This document shows positions 38,283 to 47,405 of a stretch of DNA of 64,000 nucleotides, in pieces (within the stretch, counting starts at the first letter, position 1; every line of letters starts with the position of its first letter). The stretch spans positions 124,001 through 188,000 of the forward strand of contig NZ_JAATOM010000003.1 in assembly GCF_019207085.1 (NCBI RefSeq). Reading direction: 5' to 3'. Under the pieces are notes generated by a model. That model was not told the origin of the DNA. It saw only the letters and a list, made by a program, of their open reading frames with translations, and searched no databases. The position numbers and the translations under genes were made by a program. The stretch is from Variovorax sp. dw_308 (GTDB lineage: Bacteria; Pseudomonadota; Gammaproteobacteria; Burkholderiales; Burkholderiaceae_C).

Positions 38283-38311
38283 AAAATAGGACTGTTGCGC
38301 GGCGATTCAAG
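38283..38311 (-). promoter_or_regulatory. Candidate sigma-32 promoter of clpB
   Basis: On the minus strand CTTGAA (38311-38306), a perfect sigma-32 -35 element, is followed about 13-15 bases later by GTCCTATTTT, a weak match to the CCCCATNTA -10 element. It ends 18 bases before the clpB ATG, which fits a short leader. Confidence 0.45.
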
Positions 38312-38365
38312 GGCAAATCTCGCCCGGCCGCCGACTTTCCTCAAATCACTGCTCTGGAGTCGATC

Positions 38366-39358
38366 ATGTTCTTTTCAAGACGAGGTGTCCTGTCGCGCGG
38401 CGTGCGCAGCGCGGTGGCGCTGGCTGCGTTCACCGCGTTCTCGGGCCTCGCCCAGGCGCAAGGCGGCGCCCCGATCCGTCTTCTCGTCGGCTTTCCGGCC
38501 GGCGCCGGCACCGACGCCATCGCCCGCATGCTCGGCGAAAAGCTCAAGGACGAACTCGGCGTGCCGATCGTCGTCGAGAACCGTGCCGGCGCTGGCGGAC
38601 AGATTGCCGCGCAGGCGCTCAAGGCCTCGCCGGCCGACGGCCACACGCTGCTGCTGTCGCACGACCACACCATCTCGATCCTTCCGCAAGTGGTGAAGAA
38701 CCCCGGCTTCAACCCGGCTACCGACTTCGTGCCCGTGGCCGGATTCGCCACCTTCGCCAACGTGCTGGCCGTCTCGGGCGGCACGCCGGCAAAGACCTTT
38801 GATGAATACCTGAAATGGGTCAAGACCCAGAAGGGCGGCAAGGACACCATCGGCATTCCCGCCCCCGCCTCGATCCCGGAGTTCCTGGTCAAGATGATCG
38901 CGGAGAAATCGAAGCTCGACATCCAGTCGGCGCCCTACCGCGGCAGCGCCCCCATGACCGCGGACATGCTGGGCAACCAGATCAGCGCCGGCATCGCGTC
39001 GGTGCCGGACTTCATCGAGAACCATCGCGCCGGCAAGGTCCGCATCGTCGCCACCATCGGCGCCAAGCGCCAGGCCTTGCTGCCGCAGGTGCCGACTTTC
39101 ACCGAACTGGGCTTTGCCAACCTGAACGACCTGCCCTACTACGGCGTTTTCGCGCCGGTCGGCACGCCGCAGGCCTTCATTGACCGTTTCGGCACGGCGC
39201 TGCAGAAAGTGCTGGCCATGCCCGACGTGCGCGACAAGCTCACCAACATGGGTCTCAGCGTGGGCTATGAACCGCAAGGGCAGTTCTCGGGCCGCGTGCG
39301 CACCTACACGCAGTCGTGGGAGCGCATCATCCAGGCGAGCGGCTTCAAGGCGCTGTAG
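38366..39358 (+). CDS. Bug-family tripartite tricarboxylate transporter receptor
   Basis: A 330-residue periplasmic solute-binding protein. A signal peptide ends near FSGLAQAQ (residue 32). The mature start IRLLVGFPAGAGTDAIARM and then VENRAGAGGQIAAQALK and PADGHTLL are hallmarks of the Bug family, which is greatly expanded in Burkholderiales. The ligand is unknown. No TctA/TctB membrane genes accompany it, so it is an orphan receptor. It is divergent from clpB. Confidence 0.92.
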   Translation: MFFSRRGVLSRGVRSAVALAAFTAFSGLAQAQGGAPIRLLVGFPAGAGTDAIARMLGEKLKDELGVPIVVENRAGAGGQIAAQALKASPADGHTLLLSHDHTISILPQVVKNPGFNPATDFVPVAGFATFANVLAVSGGTPAKTFDEYLKWVKTQKGGKDTIGIPAPASIPEFLVKMIAEKSKLDIQSAPYRGSAPMTADMLGNQISAGIASVPDFIENHRAGKVRIVATIGAKRQALLPQVPTFTELGFANLNDLPYYGVFAPVGTPQAFIDRFGTALQKVLAMPDVRDKLTNMGLSVGYEPQGQFSGRVRTYTQSWERIIQASGFKAL

Positions 39359-39403
39359 CTGTACCGTTACCATGGCGCTCCCGAAAAAAAGGAGGAGACA
39401 TCC

Positions 39404-40252
39404 ATGGAGATCAAGACGTTGACGGCCACCTTGGCCGTCGCGCTGCTGGCCGGCGCATGCACCACGTCACCGCGCGTCGTCGCGCCCACATCGGCTGCCG
39501 AGGTGGGCGAACTGCGCGCTGGCACCGGCTACCTCAAGGGCTACCTCGCGCCCGCCGAGTTGCCCGACAGCCTCGCATTGCTCCCGGCCCCGCCCGCCGC
39601 GGATTCGCCGGCCTACGCCGCCGACACCGCCACCTTCCGCAACCTCACCAAGCTGCAGGGCACGCCGCGCGGCGCCATGGCCGTGTCGGATGCCAACCTG
39701 CATTTCCCCGAAGCCGCGTCGGTCTTCTCATGCGCCCTGGGCGTACAGATTTCCGAGCAAGGCACGCCCAACCTCAGCATGCTGCTGCGCCGCACGCTGA
39801 CCGACGCCGGCCTGGCGACCTACAAGGCCAAGGACAAGTACGTGCGCACGCGGCCTTTTGTCGTCTACAAGACCGCGAGCTGCACGCCGAAGGAAGAAGC
39901 CTTTCTGGCCAAGGATGGTTCGTACCCGTCCGGCCACTCGTCCGTCGGCTGGGGCTGGGCGCTGGTGCTGGCGGAAGTCGCGCCCGATCGCGCTGATGCG
40001 ATCCTGCAGCGCGGCCGCGCGTTCTCGCAAAGCCGCGCCATCTGCGGCGTTCACTGGCAGAGCGACATCGAGGCCGGCCGACTGGTCGGGTCCGCCACGG
40101 TGGCGCGCCTGCACAGCAACGCGGTGTTCAACGCGCAGCTGGCAGCGGCGCGCGACGAGGTCGCCAAGGCCCGTGCCGCCGGCGCGCCGCAGGCGGCGGC
40201 GTGCGCTGCCGAAGGCGCGACGATCGCGGGCTCCAGCACTGTGGCTCCCTGA
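39404..40252 (+). CDS. Class A acid phosphatase (PhoN/PAP2 family), lipoprotein
   Basis: A 282-residue protein. The signal ends at a lipobox (LLAGAC, Cys19), so it is probably anchored to a membrane. The three phosphatase motifs are complete: KDKYVRTRP (KX6RP), PSGHSS (PSGH) and SRAICGVHWQSD (SRX5HX3D). It hydrolyses phosphomonoesters outside the cytoplasm. It is 45 bases after the Bug receptor gene and convergent with moaE. Confidence 0.92.
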   Translation: MEIKTLTATLAVALLAGACTTSPRVVAPTSAAEVGELRAGTGYLKGYLAPAELPDSLALLPAPPAADSPAYAADTATFRNLTKLQGTPRGAMAVSDANLHFPEAASVFSCALGVQISEQGTPNLSMLLRRTLTDAGLATYKAKDKYVRTRPFVVYKTASCTPKEEAFLAKDGSYPSGHSSVGWGWALVLAEVAPDRADAILQRGRAFSQSRAICGVHWQSDIEAGRLVGSATVARLHSNAVFNAQLAAARDEVAKARAAGAPQAAACAAEGATIAGSSTVAP

Positions 40253-40334
40253 TCCAGAGCGCGTATGCGCGGAAGCGCTTGTGATGCCGGAGCCAACGCC
40301 GCAGACCCGGGATCGGAGTCCACGATAGAAAGAT

Positions 40335-40823
40335 TCACGCCTTCTCCGCGTTGGCAGCGTCGATGCCCCAGCGTGCCAACGCCTTGTCGTCGGCCACGCG
40401 CGCATCGACCCAACGGGCGCCTTCGGGCGTTTGTTCCTTCTTCCAGAACGGCGCCTGGGTCTTCAGGTAGTCCATCAGGAACTCGCAGGCCTCGAAGCTC
40501 TGGCCGCGGTGCGCCGAGACGACCGCCACCATCATGATCTGGTCCAGCGGCTGCATCAGGCCCACGCGATGCACCACGCGCGCGCCAAGGACGTCGAAGC
40601 GGCGCTGCGCCTCGTCGATCATGGCTTCGATCGCCTTCTCGGTCATGCCGGGGTAATGCTCCAACTCCATCGAGGCCACAGCCGATCCGTCGTTGCGGTC
40701 GCGCACCGTGCCGACGAAAGCGCAGACCGCGCCCACGCGCGTATCGGTGCCACGCAGGAGTGCCACCTCGGCGGCCAAGTCAAAGTCGTGTGTCTGGATG
40801 GCTACGCGCGGGGTCTGGCTCAT
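40335..40823 (-). CDS. moaE: Molybdopterin synthase catalytic subunit MoaE
   Basis: A 162-residue subunit that, with MoaD, inserts sulfur into precursor Z. Family words are VGAVCAFVGTVRDRNDG, ELEHYPGMTEKAI, HRVGLMQPLDQIMMVAVVSAHR and KTQAPFWKKE with the catalytic Lys. It is a lone gene here; moaD, moeA and mobB lie about 14 kb away on the same strand. Its first 16 codons and upstream region are partly repeated at 52508-52584. Confidence 0.93.
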   Translation of the reverse strand: MSQTPRVAIQTHDFDLAAEVALLRGTDTRVGAVCAFVGTVRDRNDGSAVASMELEHYPGMTEKAIEAMIDEAQRRFDVLGARVVHRVGLMQPLDQIMMVAVVSAHRGQSFEACEFLMDYLKTQAPFWKKEQTPEGARWVDARVADDKALARWGIDAANAEKA

Positions 40824-40854
40824 GGGTAAATTGTGGCACTTGCGCCGCAGGCCG
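40776..40854. repeat. Direct repeat copy A (moaE 5' end)
   Basis: This 79-base segment covers the first 16 codons of moaE and about 31 bases upstream. It aligns with 52508-52584 in the same orientation, with roughly a dozen differences, mostly substitutions plus small gaps. Shared words include GTCGTGTGTC, GGCTACGCGCGG, GTCTGGC and CTTGCGCCGCA. Confidence 0.8.
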
Positions 40855-40891
40855 GTTCCGAATCGAAGCCGACCTTGATCTGTCGGCTCCG

Positions 40892-41815
40892 TTACAGCAA
40901 CTCGATGCCCGGCAATGTCTTGAAGCAGGTCTCGCGCGTGATGCGCACGAAGTCGTCAGCCCAGGGGCGGCTCGAAGTCGCCGAACTGCAAGCCATGTGC
41001 AGCTCGCCCGTCAGGCCCTTGCGCCCCACCGGCCTGGCCGTGACATAGCCGCACTCCAGATAGCCCTGGACCGCCCACAAGGGCAAGGTCGCGACACCGC
41101 GGCCGCTGGCCACCAGTTGCAGCATGGCGACCGTGAGTTCGGTGGTGCGGCGGTGCAGGGGCTCGACGCCCGCCGGCGCCAGGACCTGGCGCACGATGTC
41201 GAGCATGTCGTCGGGCACCGGGTAGGTGATCAGCGTCTGGTCGGCGAAATGCCGGGCCGTGAGGTATTCCTTCGCGGCCAGCGGATGGTCGTTGGCCAGC
41301 AGCGCCACGATCTCGAAGCGGAACAGCGGGTGGTAGTCGACTACCTCGTCCGCATCCTGTTCCGACACGATCGCCACCTCGGCCCGGTCCTGCAACACCA
41401 GCGCGATCGGGTCCGGATGAAAGCCCGAGACGATGTCCAGTTCGATCTCGGGCCAGCGGCTGCGGAACTCGTCCATCGCCGGCATCAACCAGTCGAAGCA
41501 GGTGTGGCACTCGACCACGATGCGCAGTTGCCCGTCGGCGCCCTGCGCCAGGCGGGCGACGTCCCGCTCCGCCTCGTCGACCAGCGCGAGCGTGGTATCG
41601 GCCAATTGCAGGATGCGCTGGCCCGCACCGCTGAACTGCGGCGGCACCGACTTGCGCTCGAACAATGGCATGCCGAAGTGTTCTTCGAGCAGCTTGACCT
41701 GGTGCGACAGCGCCGACTGCGTCAGGTTGAGCATCTGCGCCGCGCGCACCAGGCTGCCGGTGTCACGCAAGGCGGCCAGGGTGCGCAGGTGGCGGATTTC
41801 GAGGATCGACTGCAT
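40892..41815 (-). CDS. metR: LysR-type regulator MetR
   Basis: A 307-residue regulator with an N-terminal helix-turn-helix (MLNLTQSALSHQVKLLEEHF) and a long effector domain. The sequence FERKSVPPQFSGAGQRIL and the position directly divergent from metE identify MetR, which senses homocysteine and activates methionine genes. A perfect MetR box starts three bases upstream of its ATG, which suggests strong self-repression. Confidence 0.9.
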   Translation of the reverse strand: MQSILEIRHLRTLAALRDTGSLVRAAQMLNLTQSALSHQVKLLEEHFGMPLFERKSVPPQFSGAGQRILQLADTTLALVDEAERDVARLAQGADGQLRIVVECHTCFDWLMPAMDEFRSRWPEIELDIVSGFHPDPIALVLQDRAEVAIVSEQDADEVVDYHPLFRFEIVALLANDHPLAAKEYLTARHFADQTLITYPVPDDMLDIVRQVLAPAGVEPLHRRTTELTVAMLQLVASGRGVATLPLWAVQGYLECGYVTARPVGRKGLTGELHMACSSATSSRPWADDFVRITRETCFKTLPGIELL

Positions 41816-41817
41816 CT

Positions 41818-41830
41818 TGAATCAATTTCA
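41818..41830. promoter_or_regulatory. MetR box (TGAA-N5-TTCA)
   Basis: TGAATCAATTTCA matches the MetR consensus perfectly. A second, degenerate copy (TGAATCATATTGC) lies at 41855-41867. The two sites are 37 bases apart between metR and metE, an arrangement typical for cooperative MetR activation of metE. Confidence 0.8.
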
Positions 41831-41888
41831 CGTTGATTGGCAATAAGTTTCGTTTGAATCATATTGCATGGCACGGGATGATCGACGG

Positions 41889-44204
41889 ATGACACGTACA
41901 CACACCCTCGGCTTCCCACGAATGGGCGCCCAACGCGAACTGAAGTTCGCCCTCGAAAAGCACTGGCGCGGCGAGATCGATGCCGCTGGCCTCGAAGCCG
42001 TTGGCGCCGAGCTGCGCGCACGCCGCTGGCAGGCGCAGGGCGATGCCGGCCTGGACTTCGTGACGGTCGGCGACTTTGCTTTCTACGACCATGTTGCCAA
42101 TCACATCCAGATGCTGGGTTGCGAGCCTCCGCGCTTCGACTTTCCGGGTGACGAGCCCGAACTGGCCCGCTACTTCACGATGGCGCGCGGCGTGGCCGAC
42201 GAGGCCGGCCACGAAGGCTGCACGCACGGCAGCCACGCGACCTTTGCGCTGGAGATGACCAAGTGGTTCGACACCAACTACCACTACCTCGTGCCGGAGT
42301 TCAGCGCCTACACGCGCTTCAGCCTGGCCTCGGTGCGGCTGTTCAATGAAGTTGCCCAGGCCCAGAAGCTCGGCCACAAGGTCAAGGCGGTGCTGCTCGG
42401 GCCGCTGAGCTTCCTTTGGCTCGGCAAGGAAAAGCAGCCTGGCTTCAATCGCTTCACGCTGCTGGATTCGCTGCTGCCGGTCTACGAGCAGGTGCTGGCC
42501 AGGCTCAAGTCGCTGGGCGTCGAATGGGTGCAGATCGACGAACCGATCCTCGGCCTGGACCTGCCCGACGCCTGGCGCAACGCCTTCGAGCGGAGCTACT
42601 GGCAGCTCGCCCGCAGCGCGCCCAAGCTGCTGCTCGCCACCTATTTCTCTCCGCTGTCGGATAACCTGCGTTTGGCCTGCCAGCTTCCGGTGGCCGGCCT
42701 GCACGTGGATGCGGTGCGCGCGCCGGCCGAGCTCACCAGCGTGGCCGACTGGTTGCCAGCGCACAAGGTGCTCTCGGTCGGCATCGTGGACGGCCGCAAC
42801 ATCTGGCGCACCGACCTGGACGCCGCGCTCGCGCGCCTGGGGCCGGTGACCGCGAAGCATCGGGGTGAGCTGTGGATCGCGCCGTCGTGCTCGCTGCTGC
42901 ACGTGCCCTTCAGCCTGGCGGGCGAGACCCGGCTCGATGCGGAAGTGAAGCCCTGGCTGGCCTTTGCCGTGGAAAAGCTCGATGAGCTGCGCGTGCTGCG
43001 CGCCGCGCTGGACGGCGAGGAAAACGCCGTGGAGGCCGAGCTGATCGCCGCCCGCACCGCGGTGGCCGCCCGCCGTGCGAGCCCGCGTGTGCACCGCGCC
43101 GATGTCGGCCTGCGCATTGCGCGCAGCGTGACCAGCGACGATCGCCGCAATTCCGGCTTTGCAAAGCGCCAGGCCGCGCAGCGCGCCCGCTTCGCGCTGC
43201 CTCCCTTGCCCACGACCACCATCGGATCCTTCCCCCAGACCGCTGCGATCCGCGCAGCCCGCGCCGCCTTCAAGCGCGGCGAACTCGACGCCACCACCTA
43301 TGCCGAAAAGATGAAGGCCGAGATCGCCTTGGCCGTGCGCAAGCAGGAAGCGCTGGGCATCGACGTCCTGGTGCACGGCGAGGCCGAGCGCAACGACATG
43401 GTCGAGTACTTCGGCGAGCAACTCGACGGCTTCGCCTTCACCACCCACGGCTGGGTGCAGTCCTACGGTTCGCGCTGCGTGAAGCCGCCGATCATCTATG
43501 GCGACGTGGCTCGTCCGGCAGCAATGACTGTCGAATGGACCGCCTATGCCCAGAGCCTGACGAAGCTGCCGATGAAGGGCATGCTCACCGGCCCCGTCAC
43601 CATCCTGCAATGGTCCTTCGTGCGCGACGACCAGCCGCGCAGCGTCACCACCGAGCAGATCGCGTGGGCCATCCGCGACGAGGTGGTGGACCTGGAGAAG
43701 GCCGGCATCGGCATCATCCAGATCGACGAGCCGGCCATCCGCGAAGGCCTGCCGCTGCGCCGCGCGGGCTGGAAGAGCTACCTGGAAGGCGCCACGCGCT
43801 CGTTTCGCATCAGCGCCTCGGGCGTGGCCGACCGCACGCAGATCCACACCCACATGTGCTATTCGGAGTTCAACGACATCCTGCCGGAGATCGCCGCGAT
43901 GGATGCGGACGTGATCACCATCGAGACCAGTCGCTCCGACATGGAGCTGCTGCGCGGCTTCGGCGACTTCAAGTATCCGAACGAGATCGGCCCCGGTGTC
44001 TACGACATCCACTCGCCGCGCGTGCCCACGACCGACGAGATGGTGCGGCTGATGCGCAAGGCGGCGGCCGTCGTGCCGGCTGCCAACCTGTGGATCAACC
44101 CGGACTGCGGCCTCAAGACGCGCGGCTGGCCGGAGACGGAGGCTGCGCTGTCGAACATGGTTGCTGCGGCGCGAGCGTTGCGCGCTGAACTGGCGCCAAG
44201 TTGA
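41889..44204 (+). CDS. metE: Cobalamin-independent methionine synthase MetE
   Basis: A 771-residue enzyme transferring a methyl group from methyltetrahydropteroyl-triglutamate to homocysteine. It begins [16 protein letters not shown]. The C-terminal barrel has zinc ligands in [10 protein letters not shown] and [11 protein letters not shown] and the word [14 protein letters not shown]. The ATG at 41889 gives the usual start; an ATG at 41868 would add seven residues and touch the second MetR-like site. Confidence 0.96.
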   Translation: MTRTHTLGFPRMGAQRELKFALEKHWRGEIDAAGLEAVGAELRARRWQAQGDAGLDFVTVGDFAFYDHVANHIQMLGCEPPRFDFPGDEPELARYFTMARGVADEAGHEGCTHGSHATFALEMTKWFDTNYHYLVPEFSAYTRFSLASVRLFNEVAQAQKLGHKVKAVLLGPLSFLWLGKEKQPGFNRFTLLDSLLPVYEQVLARLKSLGVEWVQIDEPILGLDLPDAWRNAFERSYWQLARSAPKLLLATYFSPLSDNLRLACQLPVAGLHVDAVRAPAELTSVADWLPAHKVLSVGIVDGRNIWRTDLDAALARLGPVTAKHRGELWIAPSCSLLHVPFSLAGETRLDAEVKPWLAFAVEKLDELRVLRAALDGEENAVEAELIAARTAVAARRASPRVHRADVGLRIARSVTSDDRRNSGFAKRQAAQRARFALPPLPTTTIGSFPQTAAIRAARAAFKRGELDATTYAEKMKAEIALAVRKQEALGIDVLVHGEAERNDMVEYFGEQLDGFAFTTHGWVQSYGSRCVKPPIIYGDVARPAAMTVEWTAYAQSLTKLPMKGMLTGPVTILQWSFVRDDQPRSVTTEQIAWAIRDEVVDLEKAGIGIIQIDEPAIREGLPLRRAGWKSYLEGATRSFRISASGVADRTQIHTHMCYSEFNDILPEIAAMDADVITIETSRSDMELLRGFGDFKYPNEIGPGVYDIHSPRVPTTDEMVRLMRKAAAVVPAANLWINPDCGLKTRGWPETEAALSNMVAAARALRAELAPS

Positions 44205-44210
44205 CGGACA

Positions 44211-44255
44211 CCGTTTCGCACCAGTAACCGCGACTCCGTGGGTCCTGCGAACCGG
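44211..44255. terminator. Hairpin between convergent metE and the PrpR-like gene
   Basis: CCGTTTCGCA (44211-44220) pairs with TGCGAACCGG (44246-44255) with one mismatch, enclosing 25 bases. It fills the 53-base gap between two converging genes. There is no T-tract, so termination is inferred only from position. Confidence 0.35.
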
Positions 44256-44257
44256 CG

Positions 44258-45724
44258 CTAACCGGTGGCCTTGCCCTTGCGTGCGGGTGGCGGGGCTCCG
44301 GGCTGGCCGCCCGCCACCGCATACGGCGTGAACCGGCTCTCGTTCTCGTTCACGTCCAGCGGCCGGCCGACGAAGGGGAAGGCCCGCTGCGGGCACGCCA
44401 TCCGCTCGCACACCTTGCAGCCCATGCCGATGGGCGTCGGCACCTCCGGGTCCTTCAGGTCCAGCCCCTTGGCATAGACCAGCCGCGGCGCATAGCGCAC
44501 GTCGCAGCCCAGCCCGATCGAGAAGGTTTTGCTCGGTGAGCCGTAGCCGCGCTGGCCGTGCGAGACGGTTCGCGCGATCCAGAGGTAGGCCCGGCCATCG
44601 GGCATGCGTGCGAGTTGCGGCAGGATGCGCCCCGGCTGCGCAAAGGCCTCATACACGTTCCACAGGGGACAGGTGCCACCAGTCTTGGAGAAGTGGAAGT
44701 GCGTGGCCGACTGGCGCTTGGAGATGTTGCCGGCCCGGTCCACGCGGATGAAGAAGAAAGGCACGCCCGGTGCATCGGGCCGCTGCAACGTGCTCAGGCG
44801 GTGGCAGACGGTCTCGAAGCCGACGCCGAAGCGTCGCGCCAGCTGGTCGATGTCGTAGCGGAGGTTTTCGGCAGCGCCGAGAAAAGCCGCGTAGGGCAGC
44901 AGCAAGGCGCCTGCAAAGTAATTGGCCAGTCCGATGCGTGCCAGTCCGTGCGCCGCGGCGTCGCCAAAGCCTGCGCTTTCGACCAGCGCCTCAATGAGCG
45001 CCGACTGCTCCAGCAACGCCAGTTGCGTGGCGAGCTGGAAAGCCTGCTGCCCTGGTTCCAGACTGGATGACAGCCGAAGCACGCGGCTGGCCGGGTCGTA
45101 TCGGCGCTGGCTGAGCTCCGCCCCTTCGTCGGACGGCACCACGCGCACCCCATGCTGCTTCATCAGCCTCCCCATCAGCCACTCACCCAGCGGTCCGCCG
45201 TGTGCGCGTGCCTCGGCGGCCAGCGTTTCCGCCGCGCTGTCCAGCGCGTCGAAGTAGTTCTGGTTGGCAAAGAAGAAGTCTCGCACCACCTCGAAAGGCA
45301 TCGGGCGCCCACGCGCCAAGTCGCCGCGCCCGTCGCCCAGCTCGGTGGACATGGCTTCAAGGCGTTCCAGCGCCTCCTGATGGCGTCGATGAAGCGCGAT
45401 GAGTGCGTGGCCCACGGCAGGCATCTGCGAGGCGATTTCCGTCAGCTCGGGCAACGCGATGACTTCGCCGCCGGGGTTGTCCGCCACGGCCTCGCGCATG
45501 TCGGCAACGAGCCGCGCTTCCTCGTCGTCGGAGAACTGCTGCACGTCGACCCCGAGCGTGCGGCTGATCTTGAGCAGCACCGCGACCGTCAGGGGCCGCT
45601 GGTTCTGCTCCAGCTGGTTCAGGTAGCTGGGCGACAAGCCGAGCGCGTTTGCGAGCGCCACCTGGCTCAGGCCGCGCTCGGCGCGGAGTTTGCGCAGGCG
45701 CACGCCCATGAAGGTCTTGCGCAT
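44258..45724 (-). CDS. Short-chain fatty acyl-CoA regulator (ScfR/PrpR/RamB type)
   Basis: A 488-residue regulator. An N-terminal XRE helix-turn-helix (RAERGLSQVALANALGLSPS, LNQLEQNQRPLT) is followed by a central IrrE-like domain in which no HExxH motif is seen. The C-terminal domain has clustered Cys (GTCPLW, GCDVRY, GCKVCERMACPQRAFP). The mycobacterial relative PrpR controls the methylcitrate genes and responds to acyl-CoA. This gene is divergent from the thioesterase-prpC-acnD-prpF-prpB series, so it should be their propionate sensor. Confidence 0.88.
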   Translation of the reverse strand: MRKTFMGVRLRKLRAERGLSQVALANALGLSPSYLNQLEQNQRPLTVAVLLKISRTLGVDVQQFSDDEEARLVADMREAVADNPGGEVIALPELTEIASQMPAVGHALIALHRRHQEALERLEAMSTELGDGRGDLARGRPMPFEVVRDFFFANQNYFDALDSAAETLAAEARAHGGPLGEWLMGRLMKQHGVRVVPSDEGAELSQRRYDPASRVLRLSSSLEPGQQAFQLATQLALLEQSALIEALVESAGFGDAAAHGLARIGLANYFAGALLLPYAAFLGAAENLRYDIDQLARRFGVGFETVCHRLSTLQRPDAPGVPFFFIRVDRAGNISKRQSATHFHFSKTGGTCPLWNVYEAFAQPGRILPQLARMPDGRAYLWIARTVSHGQRGYGSPSKTFSIGLGCDVRYAPRLVYAKGLDLKDPEVPTPIGMGCKVCERMACPQRAFPFVGRPLDVNENESRFTPYAVAGGQPGAPPPARKGKATG

Positions 45725-45752
45725 CAGGTGTCACTCCAAGCCAGAGTCTTAT

Positions 45753-45846
45753 CATTCGCAATCTTCGCAACTTGACGGTTTTTCATTCGCAATCATTCGC
45801 CATTTCAGTCCTTCATTATGGCGCCTGCTTTGCGTATATTGCGAAG
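45753..45846. promoter_or_regulatory. Operator array of ATTCGCAA-like words
   Basis: The gap between the regulator and the thioesterase contains CATTCGCAATC at 45753 and again at 45784, TTCGCAA at 45764, ATTCGCC at 45795 and the inverted form ATTGCGAAG at 45838. The repeated, close spacing points to binding of the adjacent ScfR/PrpR-type regulator to both promoters. RamB/PrpR-type factors are known to use TTTGCAAA-like words, which these resemble. Confidence 0.65.
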
Positions 45847-45847
45847 C

Positions 45848-46249
45848 ATGACTGAAGAAACTCCCACCATCGAGGTCGCCGAAATCGTGTTCCCCGAGCA
45901 CGCGAACCACTACGGGACGCTGTTCGGCGGCAATGCCCTGCTTTTGATGTCCAAGGCCGCCTTCCTGGTGGCGCGGCAGCACGCGAAATCGGATGTCGTG
46001 ATGGCCCGCTGCGTCGACGCGCAGTTCGTGGCGCGCGTGCCGGTCGGCAGCGTGCTGCGCCTGCGTGCTTTCGTGAGCCGCGTCGGCCGCAGTTCGATGA
46101 CCGTCTGCGTCACCGGCATGGCCGAGCGCTTCGGCGAAGAGGCCGAGATGGCGCTCAACGGCGTCTTCGAGATGGTGGCAGTCGATGCCCAAGGGCGGCC
46201 TGCCCCGATTCCCCACACCTACCTGAAAAAAGAACTGGAGATTGCATGA
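45848..46249 (+). CDS. Acyl-CoA thioesterase, hotdog fold (YciA-like)
   Basis: A 133-residue hotdog-fold protein with [20 protein letters not shown], the catalytic-loop word of the YciA/BACH group, and [17 protein letters not shown]. It hydrolyses acyl-CoA esters. It is translationally coupled to prpC through an ATGA overlap, so it probably protects the cell from accumulation of propionyl- or methylcitryl-CoA. An ATG at 45818 is an alternative start but would place part of the operator array inside the gene. Confidence 0.87.
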   Translation: MTEETPTIEVAEIVFPEHANHYGTLFGGNALLLMSKAAFLVARQHAKSDVVMARCVDAQFVARVPVGSVLRLRAFVSRVGRSSMTVCVTGMAERFGEEAEMALNGVFEMVAVDAQGRPAPIPHTYLKKELEIA

Positions 46250-47403
46250 ACGACCTCGCGTCGCCCAACGGCTTCAAGCCGAAGAAATCCGTTGCCCTGT
46301 CGGGCGTGACCGCCGGCAACACCGCGTTGTGCACCGTCGGGCGCACCGGCAACGACCTGCACTACCGCGGTTACGACATCCTCGACATCGCCGAGGTCTG
46401 CGAGTTCGAGGAGATTGCGCACCTGCTGGTGCACGGCAAGCTGCCGACGGCCGCCGAACTGCGCGCCTACAAGGACCGGCTGAAGGCCATGCGCGGCCTG
46501 CCCGCCAGCGTCAAGCAGGCGCTGGAGCAGTTGCCGGCCGGCGCGCACCCGATGGACGTGATGCGCACCGGCGTCTCGACGCTCGGCTGCGTGCTGCCCG
46601 AGAAGGACGACCACAACCTGCCCGGCGCGCGCGACATTGCGGACCGCCTGATGGCCTCGCTCGGCTCGATGCTGCTGTACTGGTACCACTGGTCGACGCA
46701 GGGCAAGCGCATCGAGGTGGAGACCGACGACGACTCCATCGGCGCGCACTTCCTGCACCTGCTGCATGGCCGCAAGCCCTCCCCCAATTGGGAGCGCGCG
46801 ATGCACACCTCGCTCAACCTCTACGCCGAGCACGAGTTCAACGCCAGCACCTTCGCCGCCCGCGTGGTGGCGGGCACCGGGGCGGATGTGTACTCGGCCG
46901 TCACCGGCGCCATCGGCGCGCTGCGCGGCCCCAAGCATGGCGGCGCCAACGAGGTCGCCTTCGAGATCCAGAAGCGCTACGACTCGCCCGACGAGGCCGA
47001 GGCCGACGTGCGTCGCCGCGTGGAGGCCAAGGAAGTCGTGATCGGCTTCGGCCACCCGGTCTACACGGTGAGCGACCCGCGCAACGTGGTCATCAAGGGC
47101 GTGGCAAAGACGCTGTCGCAGGAGGCCGGATCGACCAAGATGTTCGACATCGCCGAGCGCCTGGAGGGCGTGATGTGGGATGCCAAGAAGATGTTCCCCA
47201 ACCTGGACTGGTTCAGCGCCGTGAGCTATCACATGATGGGCGTGCCCACCGCCATGTTCACGCCGCTCTTCGTCATCGCGCGCACCTCGGGCTGGGCCGC
47301 GCACATCATCGAGCAGCGCATCGACAACAAGATCATCCGCCCGAGCGCCAACTACACCGGCCCGGAAGACCTCGTCTTCGTGCCGATCGGCGAGCGAAAG
47401 TGA
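46246..47403 (+). CDS. prpC: 2-methylcitrate synthase
   Basis: A 385-residue enzyme of the citrate synthase family that condenses propionyl-CoA with oxaloacetate. Active-site words are [14 protein letters not shown] and [16 protein letters not shown], and the N-terminal [15 protein letters not shown] is typical of PrpC rather than GltA. It starts inside the thioesterase stop codon and precedes acnD by two bases. Confidence 0.96.
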   Translation: MNDLASPNGFKPKKSVALSGVTAGNTALCTVGRTGNDLHYRGYDILDIAEVCEFEEIAHLLVHGKLPTAAELRAYKDRLKAMRGLPASVKQALEQLPAGAHPMDVMRTGVSTLGCVLPEKDDHNLPGARDIADRLMASLGSMLLYWYHWSTQGKRIEVETDDDSIGAHFLHLLHGRKPSPNWERAMHTSLNLYAEHEFNASTFAARVVAGTGADVYSAVTGAIGALRGPKHGGANEVAFEIQKRYDSPDEAEADVRRRVEAKEVVIGFGHPVYTVSDPRNVVIKGVAKTLSQEAGSTKMFDIAERLEGVMWDAKKMFPNLDWFSAVSYHMMGVPTAMFTPLFVIARTSGWAAHIIEQRIDNKIIRPSANYTGPEDLVFVPIGERK

Positions 47404-47405
47404 CC

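Noticed and set aside
41859..44411. An 850-codon open frame antisense to metE
   Set aside because: Long antisense frames are expected in GC-rich genes. Its translation is low-complexity, rich in Arg, Gly, His and Ala, and the metE frame is unmistakable.
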